Notes under the pieces: generated by a model
Told to the model about the DNA's origin: nothing
Databases searched by the model: none
The model's input: the letters and a program-made list of their open reading frames with translations, nothing else
Part shown: positions 33,616-41,486 of the stretch, in pieces
Layout: each line of letters begins with the position of its first letter
Numbering within the stretch: position 1 is the first letter of the stretch
Program-made: the position numbers and the translations under genes
Assembly: GCF_050871315.1 (NCBI RefSeq)
Contig: NZ_JBJLRE010000023.1
DNA from: Kineococcus gynurae
Lineage (GTDB): Bacteria > Actinomycetota > Actinomycetes > Actinomycetales > Kineococcaceae
Reading direction: 5' to 3' (one strand)
Length of the DNA stretch: 64,000 nucleotides

Positions 33616-33789
33616 GTGGACGTCCTCGCCGCTCTCCTCCCCTCGACGGGGTTGCTGGTCCTTTTCGTCATCCTCGTCCGGTCGATCCTGCACGCCGACC
33701 GCCGGGAGCGCGCGGCCCTCGCCCGGACCCGCTCCGAACGGGTCGCGAAAAGCGAAGAAGCGCCCGGTCCGACCGAGAAGCCTTTTTGA
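33616..33789 (+). CDS. Small single-span membrane protein between lysS and lsr2
   Basis: 57 residues: an N-terminal membrane helix (STGLLVLFVILVRSIL, about residues 10-25) followed by a charged, helical cytoplasmic tail rich in Arg and Glu and ending EKPF. Function unknown. The GTG is exactly six bases after TAAACT, an excellent leaderless promoter. Its position between lysS and lsr2 and its codon use support a real gene despite its size. Confidence 0.7.
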   Translation: MDVLAALLPSTGLLVLFVILVRSILHADRRERAALARTRSERVAKSEEAPGPTEKPF

Positions 33790-33867
33790 CAGAGAGCCTT
33801 TCCTGGGTCACGATCCCCACGTCGGCGGATTCGCCGGACATTCAGACCGTGGTGGAAGGTGCTGTTC

Positions 33868-34212
33868 ATGGCGCAGAAAGTCCAGGTCCTTCTCGTCGAC
33901 GACATCGACGGCGGTGACGCGGACGAGACCCTCACGTTCGCGCTCGACGGCGTCAATTACGAGATCGACCTCTCCGAGGAGCACGCCACCGCGTTGCGCG
34001 AGGCCCTCGGGCACTGGGTGGGGCACGCCCGCAAGGTCGGCGGCCGGGGTGCCGCCCGTCGTCCCGCGCCGGCCCCCCGCGCGGCCCGGCCCGCCGGCTC
34101 GGACAACGACACGGGCGCCGTGCGCGCCTGGGCCAAGGAGCAGGGCCTGAAGGTCTCCGACCGCGGTCGGATCTCCGCGGAGGTCCTGCAGGCCTACGCC
34201 GCCGCCCACTGA
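33868..34212 (+). CDS. lsr2: Lsr2 nucleoid-associated protein
   Basis: An H-NS-like xenogeneic silencer that bridges AT-rich DNA. The 114-residue protein has the N-terminal dimerisation domain (MAQKVQVLLVDDIDGGDADE, then a beta hairpin and long helix to about residue 60), an Ala/Arg/Pro linker and the C-terminal AT-hook-like DNA-binding domain with the RGRIS motif. The ATG at 33868 is the conserved MAQKVQV start; an in-frame codon three residues upstream is unlikely. A GGAAGG ribosome site precedes it, and a strong terminator follows. Confidence 0.95.
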   Translation: MAQKVQVLLVDDIDGGDADETLTFALDGVNYEIDLSEEHATALREALGHWVGHARKVGGRGAARRPAPAPRAARPAGSDNDTGAVRAWAKEQGLKVSDRGRISAEVLQAYAAAH

Positions 34213-34236
34213 GGGAACTCTCGGCCGATGCGGGTC

Positions 34237-34261
34237 GCTCCGTCGGGATGACCGACGGAGC
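34237..34261 (+). terminator. Terminator after lsr2
   Basis: A perfect ten-base stem, GCTCCGTCGG with its complement, around a GATGA loop, starting 25 bases after the lsr2 stop. Flanking direct repeats of CGGCCGATG (34222 and 34268) are also present. Confidence 0.8.
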
Positions 34262-34338
34262 ACCCCGCGGCCGATGACCGGGGGCCGCGCGCCCACCCAC
34301 GCTGGGGTCATGGCAGACATCAGCGAGAGGAGCCGGTC

Positions 34339-35322
34339 GTGATCGAGGCGATGGGCCTGCGCAAGACGTACGGCCGCAAGGTGGCCGTGCACGACCTCAG
34401 CTTCACCGTCCGACCCGGCATCGTCACCGGGTTCCTGGGCCCCAACGGGTCGGGCAAGTCGACGACGATGCGGATGATCCTCGGCCTGGACCGTCCCACC
34501 GCGGGCAGCGTCCTGGTCGACGGCCGGCCGTTCGCGCGGCACGAGGCCCCCCTCTCGTCCCTGGGGGCGCTGCTGGACGCCAAGGCCGTGCACACCGGTC
34601 GCAGCGCCGAGAAGCACCTGCGGGCCATGGCCGCGACCGCCGGCATCCCCCGGTCCCGGGTGGCCGAGGTCGTCGAGCTGGTCGGGCTGCAGGACGTCGC
34701 CAAGCGGCGGGCGGGCGGGTTCTCCCTCGGGATGGGGCAACGGCTCGGCATCGCCTCCGCCCTGCTGGGCAACCCCTCGACCGTGATGTTCGACGAGCCC
34801 GTCAACGGTCTGGACCCCGACGGGATCCTCTGGATCCGCAACCTCATGAAGAGCCTCGCCCGGGAGGGGCGCGCGGTCTTCGTCTCCAGCCACCTCATGA
34901 GCGAGATGGCGCTGACCGCCGAGCACCTCGTGGTCATCGGCCGGGGCCGCCTCATCGCCGACGAGGGCGTGCAGACCTTCATCGACCGGGTCCGGCCCCG
35001 CGGGGTCACCGTCCGCAGCCCGCAGGTCGAGCAGCTGACCGAGCTGGTCCACACCGCCGGCGGGACCATCTCGGCCACCCCGGAGGGCGCCTTCGACGTC
35101 CGCGGCCTCACCGCCGAGCAGATCGGCGACGGCGCGCTGACCGCCGGGATCGCGCTGCACGAGCTGACCACCGTGCGGGCCTCGTTGGAGGAGGCCTTCA
35201 TGGAGCTGACCGCCGACGCCGTGGAGTACGCGGCGCACGGCACCACCACCCCCGGGTCGGCCCCCGGCGTCGCGTCCGGCCCGACCACCGACCCCCGCAC
35301 CCTGCAGGAGGTGGCCCGATGA
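34339..35322 (+). CDS. ABC-2 type transporter ATPase
   Basis: A 327-residue ATPase of the DrrA/CcmA-like exporter class. It has Walker A GPNGSGKSTTMRMI, signature FSLGMGQRLGIASALL, Walker B TVMFDEPVNGLDPDG and the H-loop FVSSHLMSEM. The C-terminal extension ends in a Thr/Pro/Ala-rich tail. The GTG has GAGAGGAG upstream and the stop overlaps the permease ATG by four bases. It could export a small molecule, lipid or peptide; nothing in the sequence fixes the substrate. Confidence 0.88.
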   Translation: MIEAMGLRKTYGRKVAVHDLSFTVRPGIVTGFLGPNGSGKSTTMRMILGLDRPTAGSVLVDGRPFARHEAPLSSLGALLDAKAVHTGRSAEKHLRAMAATAGIPRSRVAEVVELVGLQDVAKRRAGGFSLGMGQRLGIASALLGNPSTVMFDEPVNGLDPDGILWIRNLMKSLAREGRAVFVSSHLMSEMALTAEHLVVIGRGRLIADEGVQTFIDRVRPRGVTVRSPQVEQLTELVHTAGGTISATPEGAFDVRGLTAEQIGDGALTAGIALHELTTVRASLEEAFMELTADAVEYAAHGTTTPGSAPGVASGPTTDPRTLQEVAR

Positions 35323-36146
35323 GCGTGCTCGAGAAGGACGCCCGGCCCCGCTACGTCCCCACCCAACGGCGCACGACCTTCGCGGGTCTGCTGCGCTCGG
35401 AGTGGATCAAGTTCACCAGCGTCCGGTCGTTGACCCTCACCACCGCCGTCGCGGCGGTGCTGGTCGTCGGGCTCGGGGTGCTGCTGTCCTGGGGGGTGGG
35501 CTCGCAGCTCGGCTCCATCCCCGAGGGCGCGCCCGCCCCCGACACGCTGTCCATCTCCATGGCCGGCGCGCAGATGGCGACCCTGGTCCTCGCCGCGGTC
35601 GGCGTGATCGTCGTGGCGGGGGAGTACTCGACCGGCATGGTGCGCACGTCGTTCGCGATCGCCCCCGCCCGGCTGCCCGTCGTCGCGGCCAAGGCGATCG
35701 TGCTCGCCCTCGTCGTCACCGTCGTGGGTGCGGTCTCGGTCCTGCTCGCGTTCCTGGGCGGGCAGGCGATCCTCGACTCCTACGGTGCCGGGCACTCCCT
35801 GACCGACGACGGCGTGGTGGCCGCCCTCGCCGGGACGGTCGGCTCGCTGGTCGGCTGCGCGCTGGCCGGGATGGGGCTCGGGCTGATCCTGCGCAACACC
35901 GCCGGGGCGATCTGCACGGTCCTCGCGGCGATCTTCGTCGTCCCCCTCGTCCTGATGCTCGTGCCCGAGAGCTGGGGCGGGGACACCATCCGGGAGTACT
36001 GGTTCTCCAACGCCATGACCAACGCGCAGTCGCTGGTCGAGCAGTCCGGGTACCTGCCCGCCGGCGAGGGCGTGCTGGTCTTCGCGGTCTGGGTGCTGGC
36101 CCTCCTGGGGATCGGGTCGGTCCTGGTCAAGCGCCGGGACGTGTGA
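35319..36146 (+). CDS. ABC-2 type transporter permease
   Basis: A 275-residue membrane protein with six likely spans after a cytoplasmic N-terminus containing LLRSEWIKFTSVRSLTLT, the usual ABC-2 start, and VVAGEYSTGMVRTSFAIAPAR between spans. It is coupled to the ATPase by a four-base overlap. Whether this exporter works with the FAD-oxidoreductase/SARP genes downstream is unknown; the SARP-type repeats lie after it, in the next intergenic region, so it is not obviously in that regulon. Confidence 0.85.
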   Translation: MSVLEKDARPRYVPTQRRTTFAGLLRSEWIKFTSVRSLTLTTAVAAVLVVGLGVLLSWGVGSQLGSIPEGAPAPDTLSISMAGAQMATLVLAAVGVIVVAGEYSTGMVRTSFAIAPARLPVVAAKAIVLALVVTVVGAVSVLLAFLGGQAILDSYGAGHSLTDDGVVAALAGTVGSLVGCALAGMGLGLILRNTAGAICTVLAAIFVVPLVLMLVPESWGGDTIREYWFSNAMTNAQSLVEQSGYLPAGEGVLVFAVWVLALLGIGSVLVKRRDV

Positions 36147-36198
36147 CGGCACGGGTGACGCGACGGCGGACGCGCCGGGTGGGGCGCTGACCTGCCCG

Positions 36199-36252
36199 GC
36201 AAGTCCGCACCACGTCGACCGCAAGCGCCGCGCAAGCCGCGGCGGGCACCGT
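36199..36252 (+). promoter_or_regulatory. SARP-type heptad direct repeats and -10 before the first FAD oxidoreductase
   Basis: Four heptads in strict 11-bp phase: GCAAGTC (36199), CCACGTC (36210), GCAAGCG (36221) and GCAAGCC (36232). The last ends at 36238; eight bases later is a NANNNT -10, CACCGT (36247-36252). This is the published layout for SARP activators (7-mer direct repeats with 4-bp gaps, last repeat 8 bp before -10). Binding by the SARP encoded 1.5 kb downstream is an inference. The leader to the start codon would be about 60 bases. Confidence 0.7.
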
Positions 36253-36316
36253 CGGTGACGTCTCGAGGCGCTCTCCCGAGCGCCATGACCGAGCCCGACC
36301 CGACGGAGGAACTCCC

Positions 36317-37771
36317 GTGAACCACCTCTCCCGCGCCCAGGTCCTGCGACTGGCGCTCGCCGGCCTCGGGGCCGGCGTGCTGCCGGCGGGCGCGTCGCCC
36401 GCCCTGGCCGCATCCCGGACGGCCGCGGCCGACCCGACCACTCCGACCGCGGCCCTCGGTGCGCTGCGCGCCTCCTGCCCGGGCCGGGTGCTCCTGCCGG
36501 GCACCCCCGCCTACACGGCGGAGGTCGCCGGGTTCCAGACGGCGGTCACCGCTGCCCCGGCCCTCGTCGTCCGGGCCGTCCGCCCCGCCGACGTCGCGGC
36601 GGCCGTCGTCTTCGCGCGGGCGACGGGCCGTCGGGTGAGCGTGCAGGCCACCGGGCACGGTCTGGACTCCGACCTGCGCGGGACGGTGCTCGTCTCCACC
36701 CGGGCCCTGACCGGGGTGAGGGTCGACGCCGTCGCCCGCACCGCGACGGTGGGCGCCGGGGTGCGGTGGCGGGAGGTGATGGATGCGGCCGCCGCGTACG
36801 GGCTGGCCCCCCTGGTCGGCTCCTCCTCCGCGGTCGGCGCAGTCGGTTACAGCCTCGGGGGTGGCACGGGGCTGCTCTCCCGGCAGTACGGCTGGGCCGC
36901 CGACCAGGTCCGGCGCCTGCAGGTCGTCACCGGCGAGGGGCGGCTCCGGACCGCCGACGCCTGCAACGAGCGGGCCCTCTTCCAGGCGCTCCGCGGCGGG
37001 AAGTTCGGTCTGGGGGTCGTGACGTCGGCGACGGTCGGGCTGGTGCCGGTGACCCGCCTGCGGGGCGGGACGCTGTTCTACCCCGGCGAGAGCGCCGGCG
37101 CGGTGCTGCGGGCCTGGCGGACGTGGGCCCCGACCCTGCCCCGCGAGGCCGCCACCTCGGTGGCCCTGCAGAACCTCCCGCCGTTGCCCCAGCTGCCGGA
37201 GCCGTTGCGCGGCAAGTCGGTCGTGGCCCTGCGCTGGTCGCACACCGGTGACCCCGCCGCCGCCGACGCGCTCCTCGCCCCCGCCCGCGGCTGGGCGCCG
37301 CTGCTGCTCGACACCGTCGGTGAGCTGCCCTGGACCGCCATGGACGCCGTCCACGGCGATCCGACCGACCCGACCCCCTCGACGCACCGCGGGACCGGGC
37401 TGCGCGAGCTGACGACCGAGGCGGTCGACGCCCTCGTGGCGGCCGCCGGGCCCGGCAGCGGGTCCCCGCTGGCCTCGGTCGAGCTGCGTCTCATGGGCGG
37501 GGCGCTCGCCGGGCCCCCGCGGGTGCCGGACATGGTGCTCGGGCGGGGGGCGGCGTTCTCCCTCTTCGCGCTCGGCGTGCTGGCGGGTCCGGCGGCCGGT
37601 CAGGTCCCCGCCGCGCTGGACCGGGTCATGGGCGCGGCGAGCCCGTGGTCCTGCCCGGGCCCGCTCAACCTGGCCGACCCCGGTCGTCACGACGACCTGC
37701 GCAGTCCGGCCCAGCGTCGCGACCTCGACCGCGTGCGGCGCTCCGTGGACCCGGACGGGATCTTCCGCTGA
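36317..37771 (+). CDS. FAD-linked oxidoreductase, exported type (first paralogue)
   Basis: A 484-residue berberine-bridge-enzyme-like flavoprotein. It has an N-terminal signal-like segment (LALAGLGAGVLPAGASPALA), the PCMH-type FAD domain with VQATGHGLD (histidine for a likely 8-alpha-histidyl FAD link) and VGAVGYSLGGGTGLLSRQYG, then a substrate domain. It ends in the BBE-type SVDPDGIFR tail. The Cys that would give a second flavin link in BBE proteins is absent. The substrate (an alcohol or sugar-like compound) is unknown. The GTG has a GGAGGAA ribosome site. It is paralogous to the gene at 41487. Confidence 0.82.
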   Translation: MNHLSRAQVLRLALAGLGAGVLPAGASPALAASRTAAADPTTPTAALGALRASCPGRVLLPGTPAYTAEVAGFQTAVTAAPALVVRAVRPADVAAAVVFARATGRRVSVQATGHGLDSDLRGTVLVSTRALTGVRVDAVARTATVGAGVRWREVMDAAAAYGLAPLVGSSSAVGAVGYSLGGGTGLLSRQYGWAADQVRRLQVVTGEGRLRTADACNERALFQALRGGKFGLGVVTSATVGLVPVTRLRGGTLFYPGESAGAVLRAWRTWAPTLPREAATSVALQNLPPLPQLPEPLRGKSVVALRWSHTGDPAAADALLAPARGWAPLLLDTVGELPWTAMDAVHGDPTDPTPSTHRGTGLRELTTEAVDALVAAAGPGSGSPLASVELRLMGGALAGPPRVPDMVLGRGAAFSLFALGVLAGPAAGQVPAALDRVMGAASPWSCPGPLNLADPGRHDDLRSPAQRRDLDRVRRSVDPDGIFR

Positions 37772-37811
37772 TCGACCGACCGCGGCCGGATCGAGCCCTA
37801 GGGTTCCTGGG

Positions 37812-40800
37812 GTGTCGACGTCCCTCGTCCCCCGGGCCCGGTGCGGTGTCCTGGGCCCGGTGGAGGTGGGGGGCGGGCGGGTGGACCTCGGCCCGCCCAA
37901 GCAGCGGGCGGTCCTGGGGGCCCTCCTGCTGGAACCGGGTGAGGTGGTCTCCACCGACCGGTTGCTCACCGCCGTCTGGGGCGAGACCCCGCCGGCGCGG
38001 GCCCTGGCCGGCCTCCAGGCCTACGTCTCCAACCTGCGTCGGGTGCTGCGGGGGACCGCGCTCGTGGAGCGCCGTGCCCCCGGGTACCGGCTGCGGGTCG
38101 AGGACGGCGACGTGGACGTGGACCTGTTCCGCTCCGCGCTGGACCGGGCCCGGGCGGCGGCCCGCGGACGCGGCTGGCACGGGGCGCTGGCCGCGGCGAC
38201 GGCGGCGGAGCAGCTGTGGCGCGGTCCGCTGCTGGCCGACCAGCCGGACCTGGCCCGGCAGGACTGGGTGGTCCCGCGGGCCGTCCGGCTGACCGAGGAA
38301 CGCTCGGAGGCCGCCGAGCTGCGGGTCCGGGCGCTGCTCGGGCTCGGGCGCACCACCGAGGCGCTCACCGCGGCCCGGCAGCTGGTCCTGGACCGACCGC
38401 TCTCCGACGGTGCGACCTGGCTGCTCGTGCTGGCCCTGCACCGCTCGGGCCGGACCGCGGAGGCCCTGGAGGCCCACCGGGAGCACGCCCGGGCCCTGGG
38501 CGAGGAGCTCGGCATCGACCCCGGCCCCGAGCTGCGCCAGCTCCAGGTCCAGCTGCTCACCCAGGATCCCGAGCTGGACTCCTGGCCCGGACCGGCGAGC
38601 GACGGCCCGCTCGCCCGGTCCGGCCCCGGTGCGGGCGACGTCGTGCTCGGCGACGGTGAGGCGGCCGACGACGGGGCCGACGACGGGGCCGACGACGACC
38701 CGGTCGCGGACGACGCGGACACGGCCAACGCCCCCGCGTCCCCCGAGGTCGCTCGTGCAGCGGTGACCGGGGCGGTCGACACCGTGGCACCCGGTCATGC
38801 CGACGCGGCCCTGGTCGGGCGGGCGGGGGAGACCGAGGTGCTGGCCGGTCTCGTCGCCGACGTGCGGCAGGGGCGCGCCCGCTGGCTGGTGCTCACCGGA
38901 CCGCCGGGCATCGGCAAGACGCGGCTCGCGGAGGAGGCGGGCGCCCGTCTGCTCGCCGCGGGGGGCCGCGAGATCTGGGCGCGCTGCCCGGAGGAGGAGT
39001 CGGTCCCCTCCTGGTGGCCGTGGCGGCAGGTGCTGCGCAGCCTCGGCAGCGACCCCGACACGGTGCTCGTGCCCCCGCCGGAGGCCGGGGCCGACGCCGC
39101 CCGGTTCACCGTCTACGAGCGCGTGCTCCAGGAGCTGCGGCGGGCGGCCGAGGACGGGCCCGTCGCGGTCGTCGTCGACGACGTCCAGTGGGCCGACCCG
39201 GTCTCGCTGCGCTGCCTGGCCCACCTGGCCCGGGAGCTGCGCCACGCCGCCGTCCTGCTCGTCCTGACCCTGCGCGACGGGACCAGCTCCCCCGACCTGG
39301 ACGTCCTGCTGAGCACGCTGTCGCGGGCCCGGGGCGTGCAGTCCGTGCCGGTCCCGCCCCTGGACGTCGACGCCGTCGGCGAGCTGCTCACCGGGATCGC
39401 GGGGGAGCCCGTCGCGCGCGAGCACGTGCTGGACCTGGCCGCGCGGACCGGGGGCAACCCGCTCTTCGTCTGCGAGTACGCCCGGTTGCCGCGGGCCGAG
39501 CGGGCGGGGGTGGTGCCGGCCGCGGTCCGCACCGTGCTGGGTCGCCGCCTCGCGGCGCTGTCCGCGGAGGCGCTGGTCGTGCTGCGCGTGGGAGCGGTCG
39601 CCGGGGACCTGGACCCCGAGGTGCTGGCCCGGGCGCTGGGCACCGACGTCGACGCCGTCCTCGACGCCCTCGACGCCGCCGCCGACGAGCACCTGCTCAG
39701 CGCCGAGCGCGACGGCGCCAGCTTCGCCTTCGCCCACCCCCTGCTGCGCGAGCAGGTGCTGGCCGAGCTGTCGGCCCCGCGTCGCCGGCGGTTGCACGGA
39801 CTGCTCGCGGAGGCGCTGGGCGGGGTGGCGGGCCCCGGTCCGGGCGGGGCCCTGCAGCGCTGGGCCGAGCACCTGGTGGCCGCCCAACCCCTCGTGGACG
39901 CCCGCCTGGTGGTGGACGCCTGCCGGCGGGCCGCGGCGGACGCCGACGAGCGCTGGGACGCCGAGACGGCCGCCCGCCGGCTCGAGCAGGCGCTCACCGC
40001 CCTCGACCGCCTGCCCGGTTCCCCCGAGCGCGAGGACGAACGTGACGACCTGCTGACCAGACGGGTCTTCGCGCTGGCCCGGGCCGGGCGGGGGCAGACC
40101 GTCTACGAGGTGGTCGGCGCGGCGCTCGAGCGTGCCGCCCGTGAGGGGCGGGCGCGGACCATCGGGCGGCTCGCCGCCGGGCTGCTGCGCAGCAGCGGGG
40201 CCTGGCCGTGGTCGGTCTACGGGCGTGACCCCGGGGTGCTGCTGGCCCGGTTGGAGGCGGTGCAACCCGTGGTGGACCCCGACCCCGTGGCGGCGGCGCG
40301 GGTCCTCGCCGCGCGGGCCGTCGGGGACTGCTACAACCCCGATCCGGCCGTCCCCGACGGGCTCAGCCGCCGCGCCGTGCAGATCGCGGAGGCCACCGGT
40401 GACGACGCGGCCCTGGCCGACGCGCTCACCGGTCGTGTCCTCACGTTCGTCGGGTGCGCCGCGAGCAGCGCGGAACGGGTGCGGCTGCTCGAGCGGTTGG
40501 TGTCCCTGGACCATGCCTGGTCGCCGTACGACCAGGTGCTGCGGCACAACGCGCTGACGATGGAGCTGCTGAACCTCGGTGACGCCGTCGGGGCCGCGGC
40601 CCACCTGCGCGACGGGGTCCGCGCGGGCGACCGGCTGCGGCTGCCCGCCACGCGCGTGCAGCTGCGCTGGATGGCCGCGACGCTGGCGCACTGGCGCGGC
40701 GAGCTCGACGAGGCGTCCGCCCTGGCCCGGCGGGCCAGCGAGCTGCACCGTGCCGTCGAGCTGTACGACGGGGGCACGACGGCCTACATCGGCGCCGCGA

Positions 40801-41354
40801 TCCACCGGGACGTCGGGGACCTGGCGGCCCGGTCGGACCTGCCGGCCGGGCTGGGGGACGGGGCCGTGTGGCGGCTCGTCGCCGCCCAGGAGCGGGGCGA
40901 GCTCGACGCCGTGCGGGCCGGGCTCGCCGAGCTCGTCGACGTCGTGACCCCCTTCTGGTGGACGACGCTGGCGCACCAGGTCCTGCTGGCCCACGCGGCG
41001 GCCGAGGTGGGCGACCGGTCCGCGGCGAGCACCCTGCTGGCCCGGCTCGCACCGTTCACCGGGATGCTGGCGGCGATCGGGCAGGTGGGGGTCGTCGGAC
41101 CCGTGGACCTCGCCCTGGGCGAGCTGCACCTGACCCTCGGTGACGAGGAGCGGGGCCGGGCCCTGGTCCGGGACGCGCTCGACCTGTGCCGACGGGAGGG
41201 CGGCCGGATCTCCGCCCTCCGCTGCCGGCTGGTGCTGGCCCGGCTGGAGCCGGCCGACCGGCGGGAGGCCCAGCTGTCGGGGATCGTCCGGGAGGCCGAG
41301 CAGCTCGGGGCCGGGGACGTGGCCCGCCGCGCGCGGTCCCTGCTGGAGGGTTGA
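37812..41354 (+). CDS. AfsR/SARP-family transcriptional activator with ATPase and TPR-like region
   Basis: A 1180-residue regulator. An N-terminal OmpR-type winged helix (about residues 10-95, CGVLGPVEVGGGRVDLGPPK through RAPGYRLRV) is followed by a bacterial transcriptional activation domain (about 100-245). An acidic linker comes next (Asp-rich repeats near 280-300), then an AAA/STAND ATPase with Walker A TGPPGIGKTR (about 361) and Walker B VAVVVDDVQWADP (about 452), then a long helical TPR-like C-terminus. There is no C-terminal LuxR helix-turn-helix. The GTG lies seven bases after TAGGGT. It sits between two paralogous oxidoreductase genes that carry SARP-type repeats, its likely targets. 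Confidence 0.9.
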   Translation: MSTSLVPRARCGVLGPVEVGGGRVDLGPPKQRAVLGALLLEPGEVVSTDRLLTAVWGETPPARALAGLQAYVSNLRRVLRGTALVERRAPGYRLRVEDGDVDVDLFRSALDRARAAARGRGWHGALAAATAAEQLWRGPLLADQPDLARQDWVVPRAVRLTEERSEAAELRVRALLGLGRTTEALTAARQLVLDRPLSDGATWLLVLALHRSGRTAEALEAHREHARALGEELGIDPGPELRQLQVQLLTQDPELDSWPGPASDGPLARSGPGAGDVVLGDGEAADDGADDGADDDPVADDADTANAPASPEVARAAVTGAVDTVAPGHADAALVGRAGETEVLAGLVADVRQGRARWLVLTGPPGIGKTRLAEEAGARLLAAGGREIWARCPEEESVPSWWPWRQVLRSLGSDPDTVLVPPPEAGADAARFTVYERVLQELRRAAEDGPVAVVVDDVQWADPVSLRCLAHLARELRHAAVLLVLTLRDGTSSPDLDVLLSTLSRARGVQSVPVPPLDVDAVGELLTGIAGEPVAREHVLDLAARTGGNPLFVCEYARLPRAERAGVVPAAVRTVLGRRLAALSAEALVVLRVGAVAGDLDPEVLARALGTDVDAVLDALDAAADEHLLSAERDGASFAFAHPLLREQVLAELSAPRRRRLHGLLAEALGGVAGPGPGGALQRWAEHLVAAQPLVDARLVVDACRRAAADADERWDAETAARRLEQALTALDRLPGSPEREDERDDLLTRRVFALARAGRGQTVYEVVGAALERAAREGRARTIGRLAAGLLRSSGAWPWSVYGRDPGVLLARLEAVQPVVDPDPVAAARVLAARAVGDCYNPDPAVPDGLSRRAVQIAEATGDDAALADALTGRVLTFVGCAASSAERVRLLERLVSLDHAWSPYDQVLRHNALTMELLNLGDAVGAAAHLRDGVRAGDRLRLPATRVQLRWMAATLAHWRGELDEASALARRASELHRAVELYDGGTTAYIGAAIHRDVGDLAARSDLPAGLGDGAVWRLVAAQERGELDAVRAGLAELVDVVTPFWWTTLAHQVLLAHAAAEVGDRSAASTLLARLAPFTGMLAAIGQVGVVGPVDLALGELHLTLGDEERGRALVRDALDLCRREGGRISALRCRLVLARLEPADRREAQLSGIVREAEQLGAGDVARRARSLLEG

Positions 41355-41386
41355 GGGGGTCGCGCGCCGGTGTCGCGCGCCGTCCG

Positions 41387-41440
41387 CCAAGCGGGGTCCA
41401 AGCGCAGCGCTGAGGAGCCGCAAGCGGTTCCGCGCAGGCT
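41387..41440 (+). promoter_or_regulatory. SARP-type heptad direct repeats and -10 before the second FAD oxidoreductase
   Basis: CCAAGCG at 41387 and 41398 and GCAAGCG at 41420 are in 11-bp phase, with a degenerate fourth position at 41409. The last heptad ends at 41426. Exactly eight bases separate it from CAGGCT (41435-41440), a NANNNT -10 box. The arrangement and core (CAAGC) match the site at 36199-36252. The leader to the ATG at 41487 would be about 40 bases. Confidence 0.7.
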
Positions 41441-41486
41441 GGCACCGCTTCCCGGGACGAGCCCGGGACCCCCGAGAGGACCTGCC

